Source of the DNA: Paenibacillus naphthalenovorans
Lineage (GTDB): Bacteria; Bacillota; Bacilli; Paenibacillales; NBRC-103111
Direction: 5' to 3'
NCBI RefSeq assembly: GCF_900099895.1
Contig: NZ_FNDY01000013.1
Location: forward strand, 1-64,000
DNA: 64,000 nucleotides
Below, in pieces: positions 26,134 to 35,465 of the stretch. Below the pieces are notes generated by a model. The model made no database searches and was not told the DNA's origin. It saw nothing but the letters and a program-made list of their open reading frames with translations. Numbering within the stretch: position 1 is the first letter of the stretch; every line of letters begins with the position of its first letter. Position numbers and translations under genes: made by a program.

Positions 26134-26153
26134 CATCCTATGCCGTATGGCGG

Positions 26154-27320
26154 TTACAACATCAATCCCGGGGTCTCCAGATAGTCGGCAATCGATTTCA
26201 GCAGCTGCGCAGCCGGGGCTCCATCTGCGGCCTGATGGTCCCAAGTCAGTGATAACGATAGAATAGAACGGATCTCGATCCGGTCTTCTACTACCCAAGG
26301 ACGCTTCAGGATTCTTCCCAGGCCCAAAATGCCGGTTTGGCCGGGATACAATATAGGAGTAAACGTATCGACTCCACTCGCTCCCAGATTGGTGATCGTA
26401 AAATTGCCGTTCTCCACATCGCGGGACTCGAGTTTCGAGTTTCTGGCTTTCGTCACGATATCGTTCAGCTCCCTGGCGACCGCTGCCAGCGATTTGCTTT
26501 GTACATCCTTGATGATCGGCACCACGAGCCCTTTGTCGGTAGCCACAGCCACATTCAAATCGACGCTTGCGGGGATGACGATCTTCCCGTTCTCCAGCTT
26601 CCCGTTGAAGCGCCGATGTATCTGCAGCGCTTTGGCCACAGCCAAAATGATGAATGCTGTAAAGGTGATCTTATCCTTTTGGACCTTTTTTACCGATTCC
26701 AGCAGAGCCACGGCATCGGTAACATCGACATCCCTGGTCATCGTAAGCTGTGCCGTCGACTGAAGACTGTGCAGCATTCGTTCTCCGCTGATCGCTTCAA
26801 TGCGGTTCAACTGATAAATTTCCATGTTCTGCGGCTGCGGCGGGCTGTGATCCTCTGCCTGCGGTTGTTGAATCTCTTCACGGTCCTCAACAACCGTATT
26901 CGCCGCTTCTGCATAATTTTGTATATCCTGATGGACAATGCGCCCGTTGGGACCTGTCCCCTTCACCTTGGATATATCTACCCCCAAGGTATGGGCCAGC
27001 CTGCGGGCCGATGGGGATATTTTGATGAAGGAATTATTCGGTTGGACATCTTTCCGCTCTTCTTGCTGAGGCGCGTCCGCCTTCGCCGCTGCGGCTCCAA
27101 TCTCCGCAATCGCAGCGCCTACAGGCACATCATCGTCTTCTTTAAAAAATTGTTTGATCAGAATGCCCTTTTCGGGGGCTTCAATCTCCATATTCACTTT
27201 ATCGGTGGACACTTCCGCTATCACTTCATTGGCTTCCACGGGATCCCCTTCCGCTTTAAACCATCGGGTAAGGACGGCACTATCCATATTTGCGCCGAGT
27301 TTGGGTAAGATGATTTGCAT
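26154..27320 (-). CDS. Dihydrolipoamide acyltransferase (E2) of a 2-oxoacid dehydrogenase complex
   Basis: About 388 residues. A lipoyl domain (lysine in VSTDKVNMEIEAPEKG, about 45) is followed by an E3/E1-binding domain (ISPSARRLAHTLGVD, then GTGPNGRIVHQDI). The catalytic domain ends with LSLTWDHQAADGAPAAQLL, which contains the active-site His and Asp (HxxxDG). The ATG at 27320 has AAGGAGGG at 6-7 nt. A single lipoyl domain and acetoin-dehydrogenase-like E1 partners suggest an acetoin or branched-chain complex. The acyl specificity is not decided by sequence alone. Confidence 0.88.
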   Translation of the reverse strand: MQIILPKLGANMDSAVLTRWFKAEGDPVEANEVIAEVSTDKVNMEIEAPEKGILIKQFFKEDDDVPVGAAIAEIGAAAAKADAPQQEERKDVQPNNSFIKISPSARRLAHTLGVDISKVKGTGPNGRIVHQDIQNYAEAANTVVEDREEIQQPQAEDHSPPQPQNMEIYQLNRIEAISGERMLHSLQSTAQLTMTRDVDVTDAVALLESVKKVQKDKITFTAFIILAVAKALQIHRRFNGKLENGKIVIPASVDLNVAVATDKGLVVPIIKDVQSKSLAAVARELNDIVTKARNSKLESRDVENGNFTITNLGASGVDTFTPILYPGQTGILGLGRILKRPWVVEDRIEIRSILSLSLTWDHQAADGAPAAQLLKSIADYLETPGLML

Positions 27321-27361
27321 GGAAATCCCTCCTTTCACATCGCTTTGTCCATGGCCTTCGC

Positions 27362-28336
27362 TTAAACAAGGGACAAGACCGCATTCTCAATTTTTTCGGG
27401 AGACGGAAGTGCAGCATCCTCGAGCGGCTTGCTGTGAGGAATCGGAACATTCTCCGTCCCTATTAATTTCGGTGGGGCATCCAAATAATCAAACACCTGC
27501 TCCATTACTTCATAGATGATGGATGTTCCGATCGAGCCCCATTTGTGCGATTCTTCCACAACGATAAGCCGTCCCGTTTTCTGAACCGATTGCTTCACGG
27601 TTTCCAAATCAAACGGTACCAGCGTACGGGGATCGATAATTTCGCAGGAGATTCCTCTTTCCTGCAACCGATGGGCGGCCTCTTTGGCAAGCTGTACCAT
27701 CCTTGATACCGCTACAATGGTCACATCGCTGCCACTTTGGATCACGTTGGCTTTGCCGAATGGAATCGGATCCCCGCCCACTTCTACCTCATCCCTTATC
27801 CCGTAAAGCAATTTATGTTCGAGAAAGATGACCGGTTTGTTGTTGCGCACTGCGGTTTTAAATAACCCGTAAGCGTCATTGGGGCTGGATGGAAGCACGA
27901 CCTCTATACCGGGCATATTACAAAATAACGATTCAAAGCTTTGCGAGTGCTGCGCACCGTTGCCTCTTCCCGCGCCCTGCTGACCGCGAAACACGACCGG
28001 AACCGGAAACTGGCCGCCCGACATATATGTCAATTTGTTCGCCTGATTAATCAGCTGATCCATGGCAACCGCACAAAAATCCATATATAAAATCTCCACA
28101 ACCGGCCTTAACCCGGTCAGCGCGGCTCCGATCGCCATTCCGAAAAATCCCGTTTCCGAGATGGGGGTATCCAATACCCGGTCTGATCCAAACTGTTCCC
28201 ACAGCCCCTTCGTAACTTGGAAGGCACCTCCCGGTTTGCCGATATCCTCCCCGAACAAAACGATCCGGTCATCACGTTCCATTTCTTCCTTGATCGCCAA
28301 ATTGAGCGCTTGAGTATAGGTCATCTTCTGAGCCAT
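27362..28336 (-). CDS. 2-oxoacid / acetoin dehydrogenase E1 beta subunit
   Basis: A 324-residue transketolase-like subunit. It starts with MTYTQALNLAIKEEMERDD-type residues and carries GEDIGKPGGAFQVTKGL, TPISETGFFGMAIGAALTGLRP and FRGQQGAGRGNGAQHSQSFE, the hallmark stretch of AcoB/PdhB/BkdB. It pairs with the E1 alpha gene, 14 bp upstream. GGAGG precedes the ATG. The Ile/Leu-rich C-terminal Rossmann half (VDYRCI-like IIDPRTLVPFDLETV) is complete. Confidence 0.9.
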   Translation of the reverse strand: MAQKMTYTQALNLAIKEEMERDDRIVLFGEDIGKPGGAFQVTKGLWEQFGSDRVLDTPISETGFFGMAIGAALTGLRPVVEILYMDFCAVAMDQLINQANKLTYMSGGQFPVPVVFRGQQGAGRGNGAQHSQSFESLFCNMPGIEVVLPSSPNDAYGLFKTAVRNNKPVIFLEHKLLYGIRDEVEVGGDPIPFGKANVIQSGSDVTIVAVSRMVQLAKEAAHRLQERGISCEIIDPRTLVPFDLETVKQSVQKTGRLIVVEESHKWGSIGTSIIYEVMEQVFDYLDAPPKLIGTENVPIPHSKPLEDAALPSPEKIENAVLSLV

Positions 28337-28350
28337 ATGTCATTTTCCTC

Positions 28351-29298
28351 CTATTCTGCGTAATATAACCCGTCAAATAAATGCTTCGGATCCGGCCAAG
28401 GGCTTTCTTTGGCAAATTTGACCGCATCTTCGATTTCCTGTTCTATGGACGCATCCAGCTTTTTCACATCGACCTGCAGTTGGGACAGCTTCTCCGCTGC
28501 CGTCTTCAGCGCATCTCTGGCCGCCCAGGACGCAACTTCTTCCCTGCTGCGATAAACTTCCTGATCCCCGCACATATGGCCGACAAGCCTATACGTTTTC
28601 ATTTCCAGAAATATCGGACCTTTTCCGGCACGAATGTCTTCAATCGCTCTTTTGGCCACTTCGTAGACTTCCTCTACATTGTAGGCATCGACCATATGGG
28701 CGGGAATTTTATACGCCTCCGCGCGTTCGGCCATATGCTCGACCGGTACGATTTCTTCAATCGGAGTCATTTCCGAATACAGGTTGTTCTCACAAACAAA
28801 TAATACGGGAAGCTTATATACGGCGGCCAAATTCAACGCCTCATGAAACGCTCCCTGGTTCGTCGCTCCATCGCCGAAGATCGTCACCGTCACATAATCT
28901 TCTTTGAGATATTTGGCGCTGTACGCCGCACCAACGGCGTGAGGAAGTCCTGCGGCCACAATCGCATTCGCTCCAAGCACGCCCCGGCTTACGTCAGTAA
29001 AGTGCATCGAGCCTCCGCGTCCTTTATTGATCCCGGTCTCCCTTCCCAGCATTTCTGCCATCAGCAGTTTCACCGGTGTTTTTCTTGCAATGACATGTCC
29101 ATGTCCGCGGTATGTCGTGGTCATTTTATCCTGCGGCGCCATCGCTAAACCAACGCCTGCAGCTACCGCCTCTTGACCGATCGACAAGTGAATGGAACCT
29201 CTGATGAAATTCTCGGCGAATAATACGCTTAACGTCTCTTCGAATCTTCTGATGGTCTTCATTATGGTATAAGCTTCTGTCAGCAAATCTTTATCCAT
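28351..29298 (-). CDS. 2-oxoacid / acetoin dehydrogenase E1 alpha subunit
   Basis: A 315-residue TPP-binding subunit. The TPP motif is FGDGATNQGAFHEALNLAA to CENN (about 146-175). GRGGSMHFTDVSRGVLGANAIV and SIGQEAVAAGVGLAM are typical of AcoA-type E1. With E1 beta it decarboxylates the 2-oxoacid (or acetoin) and transfers the acyl unit to lipoate. It follows the SDR gene with a 33-bp gap in an operon that also contains an ABC importer and two oxidoreductases. The substrate is probably an intermediate made by them, not pyruvate for central metabolism. Confidence 0.9.
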   Translation of the reverse strand: MDKDLLTEAYTIMKTIRRFEETLSVLFAENFIRGSIHLSIGQEAVAAGVGLAMAPQDKMTTTYRGHGHVIARKTPVKLLMAEMLGRETGINKGRGGSMHFTDVSRGVLGANAIVAAGLPHAVGAAYSAKYLKEDYVTVTIFGDGATNQGAFHEALNLAAVYKLPVLFVCENNLYSEMTPIEEIVPVEHMAERAEAYKIPAHMVDAYNVEEVYEVAKRAIEDIRAGKGPIFLEMKTYRLVGHMCGDQEVYRSREEVASWAARDALKTAAEKLSQLQVDVKKLDASIEQEIEDAVKFAKESPWPDPKHLFDGLYYAE

Positions 29299-29331
29299 GG
29301 GAACCTCCTGTTAAGTTTGATAAAATGGGGG

Positions 29332-30093
29332 CTACACGATCAGTTGGCCCCCATTGACATCGAGACATACACCTGTGATGTGGATAGCCTCTTCACTGGT
29401 TAAAAATACAATGGCCTGAGCAATTTCTTCTGGAGAAGCCAACGTTCCACGGGGAATCTCTTTCCCCCACAGGTCCATGACCTCTTCTCCTCTTACGGCG
29501 ATAGCGCGATCCGTCTTCGTTGTGCCTGGAGCTACGGCATTCACCCGGATCCCATAGGGTCCCAGTTCCGCTGCGAGAACTTTTGTCATGGATTCAACCG
29601 CAGCCTTGGCGCAGGAATAATGAATCGGCGTGTTTTTCAGGGCGGTGCGGGCTGCTATGGAGCTCACGTTAACGAACGAACCCTTTCTTGAATACATCAT
29701 CCGCTTGGCGAACTCCCTGGAGCTGTAGAATATACTGTGCATATTGAGCCGAATGACTTTATCCCATTCCTCATCGGTTAAATGGATCGTGGGTGTATAG
29801 CCCGTAAACCCGCCTGTACAATGGATAACGGCGTATAAATCCGTGCTATCCCCTGCAATTTCGGCGAACCTGCGAACCTGCTCCGGTTTGGTCGCATCGG
29901 TTTTAACATACGTGATCCGTCCGCCCCGTTCTTTGATCTCCCGGCATAGCTTCATGCTCTTTTCTTCGTTAATATCCGCCAAATAAATGTCAGCCTGCTG
30001 TTGTGCATATAGAAAGGCGCACGACTTTCCAATTCCTTCTGCGCCTCCCAAAATAGCAACTGCTTTGTTCCGGAAACATGTATAATGCGCCAA
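29332..30093 (-). CDS. Short-chain dehydrogenase/reductase
   Basis: A 253-residue classical SDR. Cofactor motif AILGGAEGIGKS, Asp-bearing DINEEKS at the second strand (NAD preference likely), Ser in FVNVSSIAAR, and catalytic Tyr-x3-Lys in HYSCAKAAVE. It would oxidise a hydroxyl group or reduce a keto group of the imported compound before the 2-oxoacid complex acts. The substrate is not recognisable. Confidence 0.88.
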   Translation of the reverse strand: MAHYTCFRNKAVAILGGAEGIGKSCAFLYAQQQADIYLADINEEKSMKLCREIKERGGRITYVKTDATKPEQVRRFAEIAGDSTDLYAVIHCTGGFTGYTPTIHLTDEEWDKVIRLNMHSIFYSSREFAKRMMYSRKGSFVNVSSIAARTALKNTPIHYSCAKAAVESMTKVLAAELGPYGIRVNAVAPGTTKTDRAIAVRGEEVMDLWGKEIPRGTLASPEEIAQAIVFLTSEEAIHITGVCLDVNGGQLIV

Positions 30094-30119
30094 ATAAATT
30101 CATTTCCTCTCTCTTAACG

Positions 30120-31640
30120 TTAATTTAACGTTAATTCCATGCGAGAAGCCTCTTCCTGATGACTTACCATATAATTCAAAATTTGGAATTCTGAAATTTC
30201 ATCTCCTTCCAGATTCGCCTTCAGCTCTCCTTGATGCATGACAAGCACTCTGTGGGATATCCCAACAATCTCCGGAACATCCGAGGAAATCACGATAATG
30301 GATTGGCCGTTTCTGGAAAGATCGGCAATCAGATCATATATTTCAGATCTGGCTCCTACATCAACCCCTAGTGTCGGCTCGACAAAAATCAAAATTTTAG
30401 CTTGAGCAAACACCCCTCTGGCAATCAGGACTTTTTGACGGTTCCCTCCGCTTAACGTATCCACATGATAATCCACATTCACGGCGCGTACCTTCAATCT
30501 TCCCGCAAGCTCTTCAACGTCTTCGGTTTCCTTTTTCCGGTTGATCCTCACGCCGTTGGAATAGTTCCGAATCGCAGGCAGGCTGACATTTTCACAAATC
30601 GATTTGGATAAATACAGAGCTTCATTCCGGTTGTCGGGAATCAAAAATATGCCTTTATCAATGGCGGCTTTCGTATTGTGAACACGGGTTTCCTCGCCGT
30701 TTATTTTAATCAACCCTCTATCCGGCTCCATTCGTCCGAACAATGCCTGGGCCAGCTCGGTTTTCCCGCATCCCATCAATCCGGCGATGCCAAGGATTTC
30801 TCCCTCATGCAGTTGAAAACCGACATCTGAAAAATGCGGTAACAAGGATAGCCCTTTCACTTCGTAAACGACCTTGCTACCTTTCCTCACTTCCTTGGCA
30901 GGGTAAATATCCCCGATTTCTTTGCCGACCATCCAATGAACGATTTGTTTTTCGTTGATTCCTTCCGCAGGTGTCGTCGTGACTTTCCTGCCGTCTTTAA
31001 GAACGGTGATGCGGTCGCTGATGCTTAATGCTTCCTTCAAATGATGCGAAACGAAAACAATTCCCGCGCCCTGATCCTTGAATTTTTGTACGACCTGAAA
31101 CAATTTTTCCCGTTCATGCGGGGTTAGTGCGGTAGCCGGTTCATCCAAAATAAGAACCCGTGCGTTATTCAGAAAGGCCCGCGCCAGCTGGACCAGCTGT
31201 CTTGTGGCAATATTGAGATGCTTAACCGGAATGTCGGGATGAACGGTGTCCAGACCTACCTGCTTCAGCAAATCCGCCGATCGTTCAATCATGAGGGATT
31301 TATTGATTTTCCCCATATGGCTTGGAATCTGGCCCATGAAAATATTCTCTGCGACGGAGAGTTCGTGGAACAGCGCCTCTTCCTGAAACGCTGTACTGAT
31401 CCCCGACCGGATGGCATCCAACGGACTGTCAAAATGGACCTCCTCATTTTGAACAAATATTTTACCGTAATTTGGGGTGATAATCCCGGCTATGACTTTG
31501 ATCAATGTAGATTTGCCTGCACCGTTTTCCCCGAGAAGGGTATGGACTTCTCCCGATTGAACATCAAATGATACATCGTCCAAAGCCAGAACCCCGGGAT
31601 ATTGCTTCGTGATTTGTTCCACTCTTAATACTTCAGCCAT
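30120..31640 (-). CDS. Ribose/galactose-type ABC importer ATPase (two ATP-binding domains)
   Basis: About 506 residues with two fused ATPase domains. The first has Walker A GENGAGKSTLIK and Walker B ARVLILDEPATALT. The second has GLMGCGKTELAQALFG and the signature LSGGNRQKVLIARGV. The first domain's signature is degenerate (LNIATRQLVQLARA), as in RbsA/MglA. The ATG at 31640 has GGAGG upstream, and the longer frame start lies before this site. It energises the RbsC-type permease encoded upstream in the same operon. Confidence 0.9.
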   Translation of the reverse strand: MAEVLRVEQITKQYPGVLALDDVSFDVQSGEVHTLLGENGAGKSTLIKVIAGIITPNYGKIFVQNEEVHFDSPLDAIRSGISTAFQEEALFHELSVAENIFMGQIPSHMGKINKSLMIERSADLLKQVGLDTVHPDIPVKHLNIATRQLVQLARAFLNNARVLILDEPATALTPHEREKLFQVVQKFKDQGAGIVFVSHHLKEALSISDRITVLKDGRKVTTTPAEGINEKQIVHWMVGKEIGDIYPAKEVRKGSKVVYEVKGLSLLPHFSDVGFQLHEGEILGIAGLMGCGKTELAQALFGRMEPDRGLIKINGEETRVHNTKAAIDKGIFLIPDNRNEALYLSKSICENVSLPAIRNYSNGVRINRKKETEDVEELAGRLKVRAVNVDYHVDTLSGGNRQKVLIARGVFAQAKILIFVEPTLGVDVGARSEIYDLIADLSRNGQSIIVISSDVPEIVGISHRVLVMHQGELKANLEGDEISEFQILNYMVSHQEEASRMELTLN

Positions 31641-31682
31641 TTCCCGCCCTCCTCCGTGAGAATCCATATGCTGCTTCCGGTT

Positions 31683-32813
31683 TTATTGAGCGACCGAAGG
31701 TTTGTAATGATCAGGCGCCAAATACTTGTTCACATCAAAACGATCGATATTCTCCTTTGTGATCGTTTCCACAGGAACTCCGATCCGTTTCGGGAGATTT
31801 CTCTCGCCGTTCAAATAGCGCACCATTATGTTGACCAGCATTCTCCCCTGCTCCACAGCCTGATAAGGCAGGGACATCGTAATTTCGCCATTTTTAATGA
31901 GCATCTGCGTATCCTTACCGATTCCCGACATGGTCACCACTTTGATTTGGCCTGTCTTGCCTACCGCTTTAATCGCATCCGCCACCCCTGCCGCAATCAG
32001 ATCGGCCCCCGCATAAAAGGCATCGATATCGGGGTTCGCCTGCAGCGCATCCTGGGCGGCGTTGAGTCCCTCGGCCCTGTCGTTTTTACCGTAATGTTTA
32101 CCTACAATCTCGATATCCGGATGGTTTTTTTGCATGTATTCTATAAATCCCTTTTCTCTGCCGAGCGCCCAGGAAGAGCCCGCTACCCCGGACAGCATAT
32201 ATACTTTACCTTTACCGTTCATTTCCTTGCCCAGGTATTCAGCCGTCATTGCGCCCAGCATTTCTTGCGTCGCCTGAATATCTGTAACAATTTTGTCGGT
32301 ATTGATTCCTACGGCAAAATTGACGACAGGGACTTTTGCTCTTTCAGCCACCTCCACCGCAGTCACCAATGCATCAGGATTGGCAGGCCCTAGCAGCAGG
32401 CCGTCGATACCGCGAGAGAGTAAATCTTCCACTTGCGCAATTTGCTCCATGTGCTTATGATAACCGCCTGCGGCCGTAACGTAAGGCTTGGGCAAGCCCA
32501 GCTTTTCCAACTGCTGCTCTATCCCATATTGGAAGCCAACCCAAAGCGGATCGGATAGATAGACAAGCGATGCTCCGATTTGATATTTCTCTTTAGGCAC
32601 GGGGTCCGGCTGCTGCAGATACCATTTCAGAGCCTCTTCCGGTTCAAGATCGACTACACTGGGTTCATTGGATGCCGTGCCGGCGGGCGTAGTGGCGGGA
32701 GCCGAACCTCCCTCGGCGGTTTCGCCGCCTTGGCTGCAACCCGCTGCTATAGCAGTCAGCGCAAAAACAATGGCCATTAGCAATAAGGTCTTCTTCTTGT
32801 TCTGTCCGATCAT
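31683..32813 (-). CDS. Substrate-binding lipoprotein of the ribose-type importer (TorT-like)
   Basis: A 376-residue binding protein. Signal peptide with lipobox IAAGC (about 22-26), then a Thr/Ala/Gly-rich linker and a periplasmic-binding-protein type 1 fold (IDGLLLGPANPDALVTAVE, AFYAGADLIAAGVADAIKA). It resembles the TorT/sugar-binding group. A GTG/ATG-adjacent AGGAG element occurs upstream. In the related TorT system the protein senses a small molecule, but here an ATPase and a permease follow, so it is most likely the importer's receptor. The ligand is unknown. Confidence 0.85.
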   Translation of the reverse strand: MIGQNKKKTLLLMAIVFALTAIAAGCSQGGETAEGGSAPATTPAGTASNEPSVVDLEPEEALKWYLQQPDPVPKEKYQIGASLVYLSDPLWVGFQYGIEQQLEKLGLPKPYVTAAGGYHKHMEQIAQVEDLLSRGIDGLLLGPANPDALVTAVEVAERAKVPVVNFAVGINTDKIVTDIQATQEMLGAMTAEYLGKEMNGKGKVYMLSGVAGSSWALGREKGFIEYMQKNHPDIEIVGKHYGKNDRAEGLNAAQDALQANPDIDAFYAGADLIAAGVADAIKAVGKTGQIKVVTMSGIGKDTQMLIKNGEITMSLPYQAVEQGRMLVNIMVRYLNGERNLPKRIGVPVETITKENIDRFDVNKYLAPDHYKPSVAQ

Positions 32814-32836
32814 TCTCCGTTCCCCCTTAGCCCGGT

Positions 32837-33820
32837 TTATGTTTGGTGACGTTTTTTCCTTCTGCGAATTTGATCGAGGCTGACTGCCAATACCAAAACG
32901 ACGCCGAGTGCAATGTCCTGTACATAAGAAGAAATACCGATCAAGTTCATGACATTATTTAAAAGAGCCAGCAAAAGGACGCCGAAGGCAACGTTGATGA
33001 TGCTTCCCGCTCCCCCCGATAGTGACACCGCGCCGATCGCTACAGCAGCGATAGCCTCCAGCTCCAGTCCCTCGGCAATCGTCGGCTGCCCGGAATTTAC
33101 CCTTGATGCAAGCAGAATTCCGCCGATTGCCGCAGCCAATCCGCTGATGACGAAAACCGAAATATCAATTTTGCGAACATTGATTCCGGTAAGCTTCGCC
33201 GCCTCTTCATTACCGCCCTTGGCATAAATGTGCCGGCCAAACACGGTTTGGGTTAAAACATAATACGAAACGGCAAGCAAAACGCAAACAATCAGCACGA
33301 CTTGCGGAATGGGGCCAATAAAGCTGACAACGATTTCTCTGAAAGCAGGAGGAAGCCCGGTAACCGGCTCTCCATTCGTAATGAGAAGACCAAGTCCTCT
33401 AAGAATCGTCATCATGCCCAAGGTGACGATCAGAGAGGGAACCATGGAATAAGCAACCAATAGTCCATTGATCAAGCCGATGACTACCCCGAGCAGCAGA
33501 CCGGCAAGGATGCCAATCGCCATTCCGTATTGATTTATCGTCATCGCGGTGACCACACCGACAATAGCCGCATTGGCAGCTACGGACAGATCAAAATTTC
33601 TGGTCAGCATGACAAAGGTTTGCCCAAAAGCCAAAATAGCCAGAAAGGAAGCCTGAATCAACAGGTTTTGAAAATTGAACAAAGTGAAAAATCGGGGTTG
33701 AATGATCGTCGTCAACAGCGCTACCACAACAATAATCAAGGGCAGCATAAAGTTAGGCGTGACCTTCATAGCGTACTTTGTCTTTTTCGGTAGTTTGGTT
33801 GGTTCTATCGTATTGTTCAT
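32837..33820 (-). CDS. Ribose-type ABC importer permease (RbsC family)
   Basis: A 327-residue membrane protein with about 8-10 hydrophobic segments. Family motifs LAFGQTFVMLTRNFDLSV and GGNEEAAKLTGINVRKIDIS precede AAIGGILLASRVNSGQPT and EGLELEAIAAVAIG. It works with the fused ATPase and the lipoprotein encoded just downstream. Such permeases move sugars, polyols and some other small neutral compounds. Confidence 0.9.
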   Translation of the reverse strand: MNNTIEPTKLPKKTKYAMKVTPNFMLPLIIVVVALLTTIIQPRFFTLFNFQNLLIQASFLAILAFGQTFVMLTRNFDLSVAANAAIVGVVTAMTINQYGMAIGILAGLLLGVVIGLINGLLVAYSMVPSLIVTLGMMTILRGLGLLITNGEPVTGLPPAFREIVVSFIGPIPQVVLIVCVLLAVSYYVLTQTVFGRHIYAKGGNEEAAKLTGINVRKIDISVFVISGLAAAIGGILLASRVNSGQPTIAEGLELEAIAAVAIGAVSLSGGAGSIINVAFGVLLLALLNNVMNLIGISSYVQDIALGVVLVLAVSLDQIRRRKKRHQT

Positions 33821-33835
33821 AGGCTCCCCCTCTTT

Positions 33836-34711
33836 TTACATTTTCAGAACCTTTTCAATGAAATAAGGAACGATCGCCCCCCAATCCCGGTCGCCCCAAC
33901 CGTCCGCAACCGCTGTCGTATAGGAAAGAAGCGTTATACTGGCGGCCGGAGTCGGAACTCCATAGAATTGACCGGCCGATATCATATTGGCCAGATCCTT
34001 TTTGACCCCCTTGATATCGAAGGATACTTCTTCCGTCGCTTGAAGTATCGCCGGAATCTTAACGGGAAGGACCTTGATTCCCGCAGGACTTTCCGCAATG
34101 AACTCGAGCATGGATTTCAAATCAATACCCGCCTTTACGCCTATGGCCAAGGCCTCCGATAAGGCGTAGGAGTATATATTCATCGGCATATTCAAAACGA
34201 GCTTCATTACCATGCCTGTTCCCGCAGGGCCGATATGTTTCATGCTTTTACAAAAAGTCCCCAAAACAGGCTTCGCCCGGGAAATGCTCTCTTCATCTCC
34301 GCCCATCAAAGCAATCAGGCTGCCTTCGCGGGCATGCACCACTGTTCCTGATACCGGCGAATCGATCAAACTCCCGCCTTTTTGGCAGATCATTTCCGCT
34401 AATTCACGGATGGTGGCCGGATGAACCGTGCTCATTTCAATAAAGAGCTTACCGTTAAGGCCGCCTTGCAGCAGGCCGGCTTCGCTTGTATACATCTCTT
34501 TAACCGCTTGATCATCTGCAACCATCGAAAATAAGATTTCGCAATTTTCAGTTAATTCTAGCGGAGTTTCCGCCCACTTCGCACCTTGATCCAACAAATC
34601 TTGGGCCTTGGACTTGGTCCTGTTCCAGACGGTCAGATCAACGCCTGCCTGCAATAATCTTTGTGCCATAGCAAAGCCCATTCTACCCAGTCCTGCGAAA
34701 CCGATTTTCAT
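33836..34711 (-). CDS. NAD-dependent beta-hydroxyacid dehydrogenase (3-hydroxyisobutyrate dehydrogenase family)
   Basis: About 291 residues from the ATG at 34711, where GAGGG lies 5 nt upstream and MKIGFAGLGRMGFAMAQ starts the Rossmann domain. The longer start adds eleven unlike residues. The substrate motif SGTVVHAREGSLIALMGGDEE and the catalytic Lys region PAGTGMVMKLVLNMPMNIY (Lys in VMKL) are intact. Family members oxidise 3-hydroxyisobutyrate, tartronate or similar acids with NAD(P). It sits between the cupin and permease genes, suggesting it oxidises the imported compound or its product. Confidence 0.85.
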   Translation of the reverse strand: MKIGFAGLGRMGFAMAQRLLQAGVDLTVWNRTKSKAQDLLDQGAKWAETPLELTENCEILFSMVADDQAVKEMYTSEAGLLQGGLNGKLFIEMSTVHPATIRELAEMICQKGGSLIDSPVSGTVVHAREGSLIALMGGDEESISRAKPVLGTFCKSMKHIGPAGTGMVMKLVLNMPMNIYSYALSEALAIGVKAGIDLKSMLEFIAESPAGIKVLPVKIPAILQATEEVSFDIKGVKKDLANMISAGQFYGVPTPAASITLLSYTTAVADGWGDRDWGAIVPYFIEKVLKM

Positions 34712-34808
34712 GTTATCCCTCTTTTGTTTCATAAATTGAAACACTTATGCAGGCCGGTTTAAAAATGGGTTACCCGCCAATCAGATGACGGGTAACACCC
34801 GGTTCATT

Positions 34809-35276
34809 TTAGTTTTTATAGTTCGTTTCCGTTACGTTAGTGAGATCTTCCTTGGCCACAAAAGCGGCTCCCTCGGCATTTGCGCTCGTATTCAATACCA
34901 GCAGGCGCCCGGTTCCCCCGCCGACATTATTAAAGCCTCTTAATACCCCTGGCGGAACCGAAATCACGTCCAATGGACCTAATGTTGCTCTCTCTTCGCC
35001 GTTAGGACCCCAAAAGAATTCCCATAGTCCATCGAGAGGCATAAAAATTTCTTCGACTTCATGGTCATGCAATCTGGCTTGGGGACCAGGTCCCGCTTCA
35101 ATAATGCCCAACGAAATTGCGCTGTCCATCAGCACCGGCGGAATGGTGGTTTCCGTAGCCGCCAATGTGCCGATATATCTGTAAGTCGCTTTCTTAAAAT
35201 CCGGAAATGCATCCCAGTTGGCTTTTACATCCTGTCTGCGAATTACACGTTTGTGAACATCCTTTAGATTACTCAT
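34809..35276 (-). CDS. Cupin-domain protein
   Basis: A 155-residue single cupin. Motif 1 reads ARLHDHEVEEIFMPLDG (His, His and Glu available for a metal) and motif 2 reads VPPGVLRGFNNVGG, lacking the usual metal-binding His after PxG. Metal binding may therefore be altered. It is the first gene of the large importer/2-oxoacid-dehydrogenase operon, with AGGAGG before the ATG. Its role (isomerase, dioxygenase or sensor) is not known. Confidence 0.75.
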   Translation of the reverse strand: MSNLKDVHKRVIRRQDVKANWDAFPDFKKATYRYIGTLAATETTIPPVLMDSAISLGIIEAGPGPQARLHDHEVEEIFMPLDGLWEFFWGPNGEERATLGPLDVISVPPGVLRGFNNVGGGTGRLLVLNTSANAEGAAFVAKEDLTNVTETNYKN

Positions 35277-35308
35277 TGGTATTCCTCCTCAAAAAATTTT
35301 TTTATGTG

Positions 35309-35328
35309 GAAAATCAAAATTGATTTTC
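35309..35328. promoter_or_regulatory. Inverted repeat upstream of the cupin-led operon
   Basis: Perfect 9-bp arms GAAAATCAA / TTGATTTTC with a 2-bp spacer, 33 bp before the cupin start and downstream of the likely -10. The position fits a repressor operator. The binding factor is not identified, and the adjacent IclR protein is one candidate. Confidence 0.55.
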
Positions 35329-35348
35329 ACTACCTCTGTCGTTTTTTT

Positions 35349-35378
35349 AATATAAAATGATGGCCGCAAACGCTTTCA
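35349..35378 (-). promoter_or_regulatory. Probable promoter with cre-like site for the cupin-led operon
   Basis: TATATT (35354-35349 on the minus strand) is a fair -10. About 18 bp upstream, in the -35 position, is TGAAAGCGTTTGCG, which matches the CcpA cre core (TGNAANCGNNTNCA) except at the last base. This would allow catabolite repression. The -35 hexamer itself is poor. Confidence 0.45.
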
Positions 35379-35465
35379 GAAAGCGCAGGAGAAGCAGCCT
35401 GATCCACTTGATCATCCCGGACTGCAAAGATATTGAACGGATGTTGGGGCTTGCCGGGTTGAATT

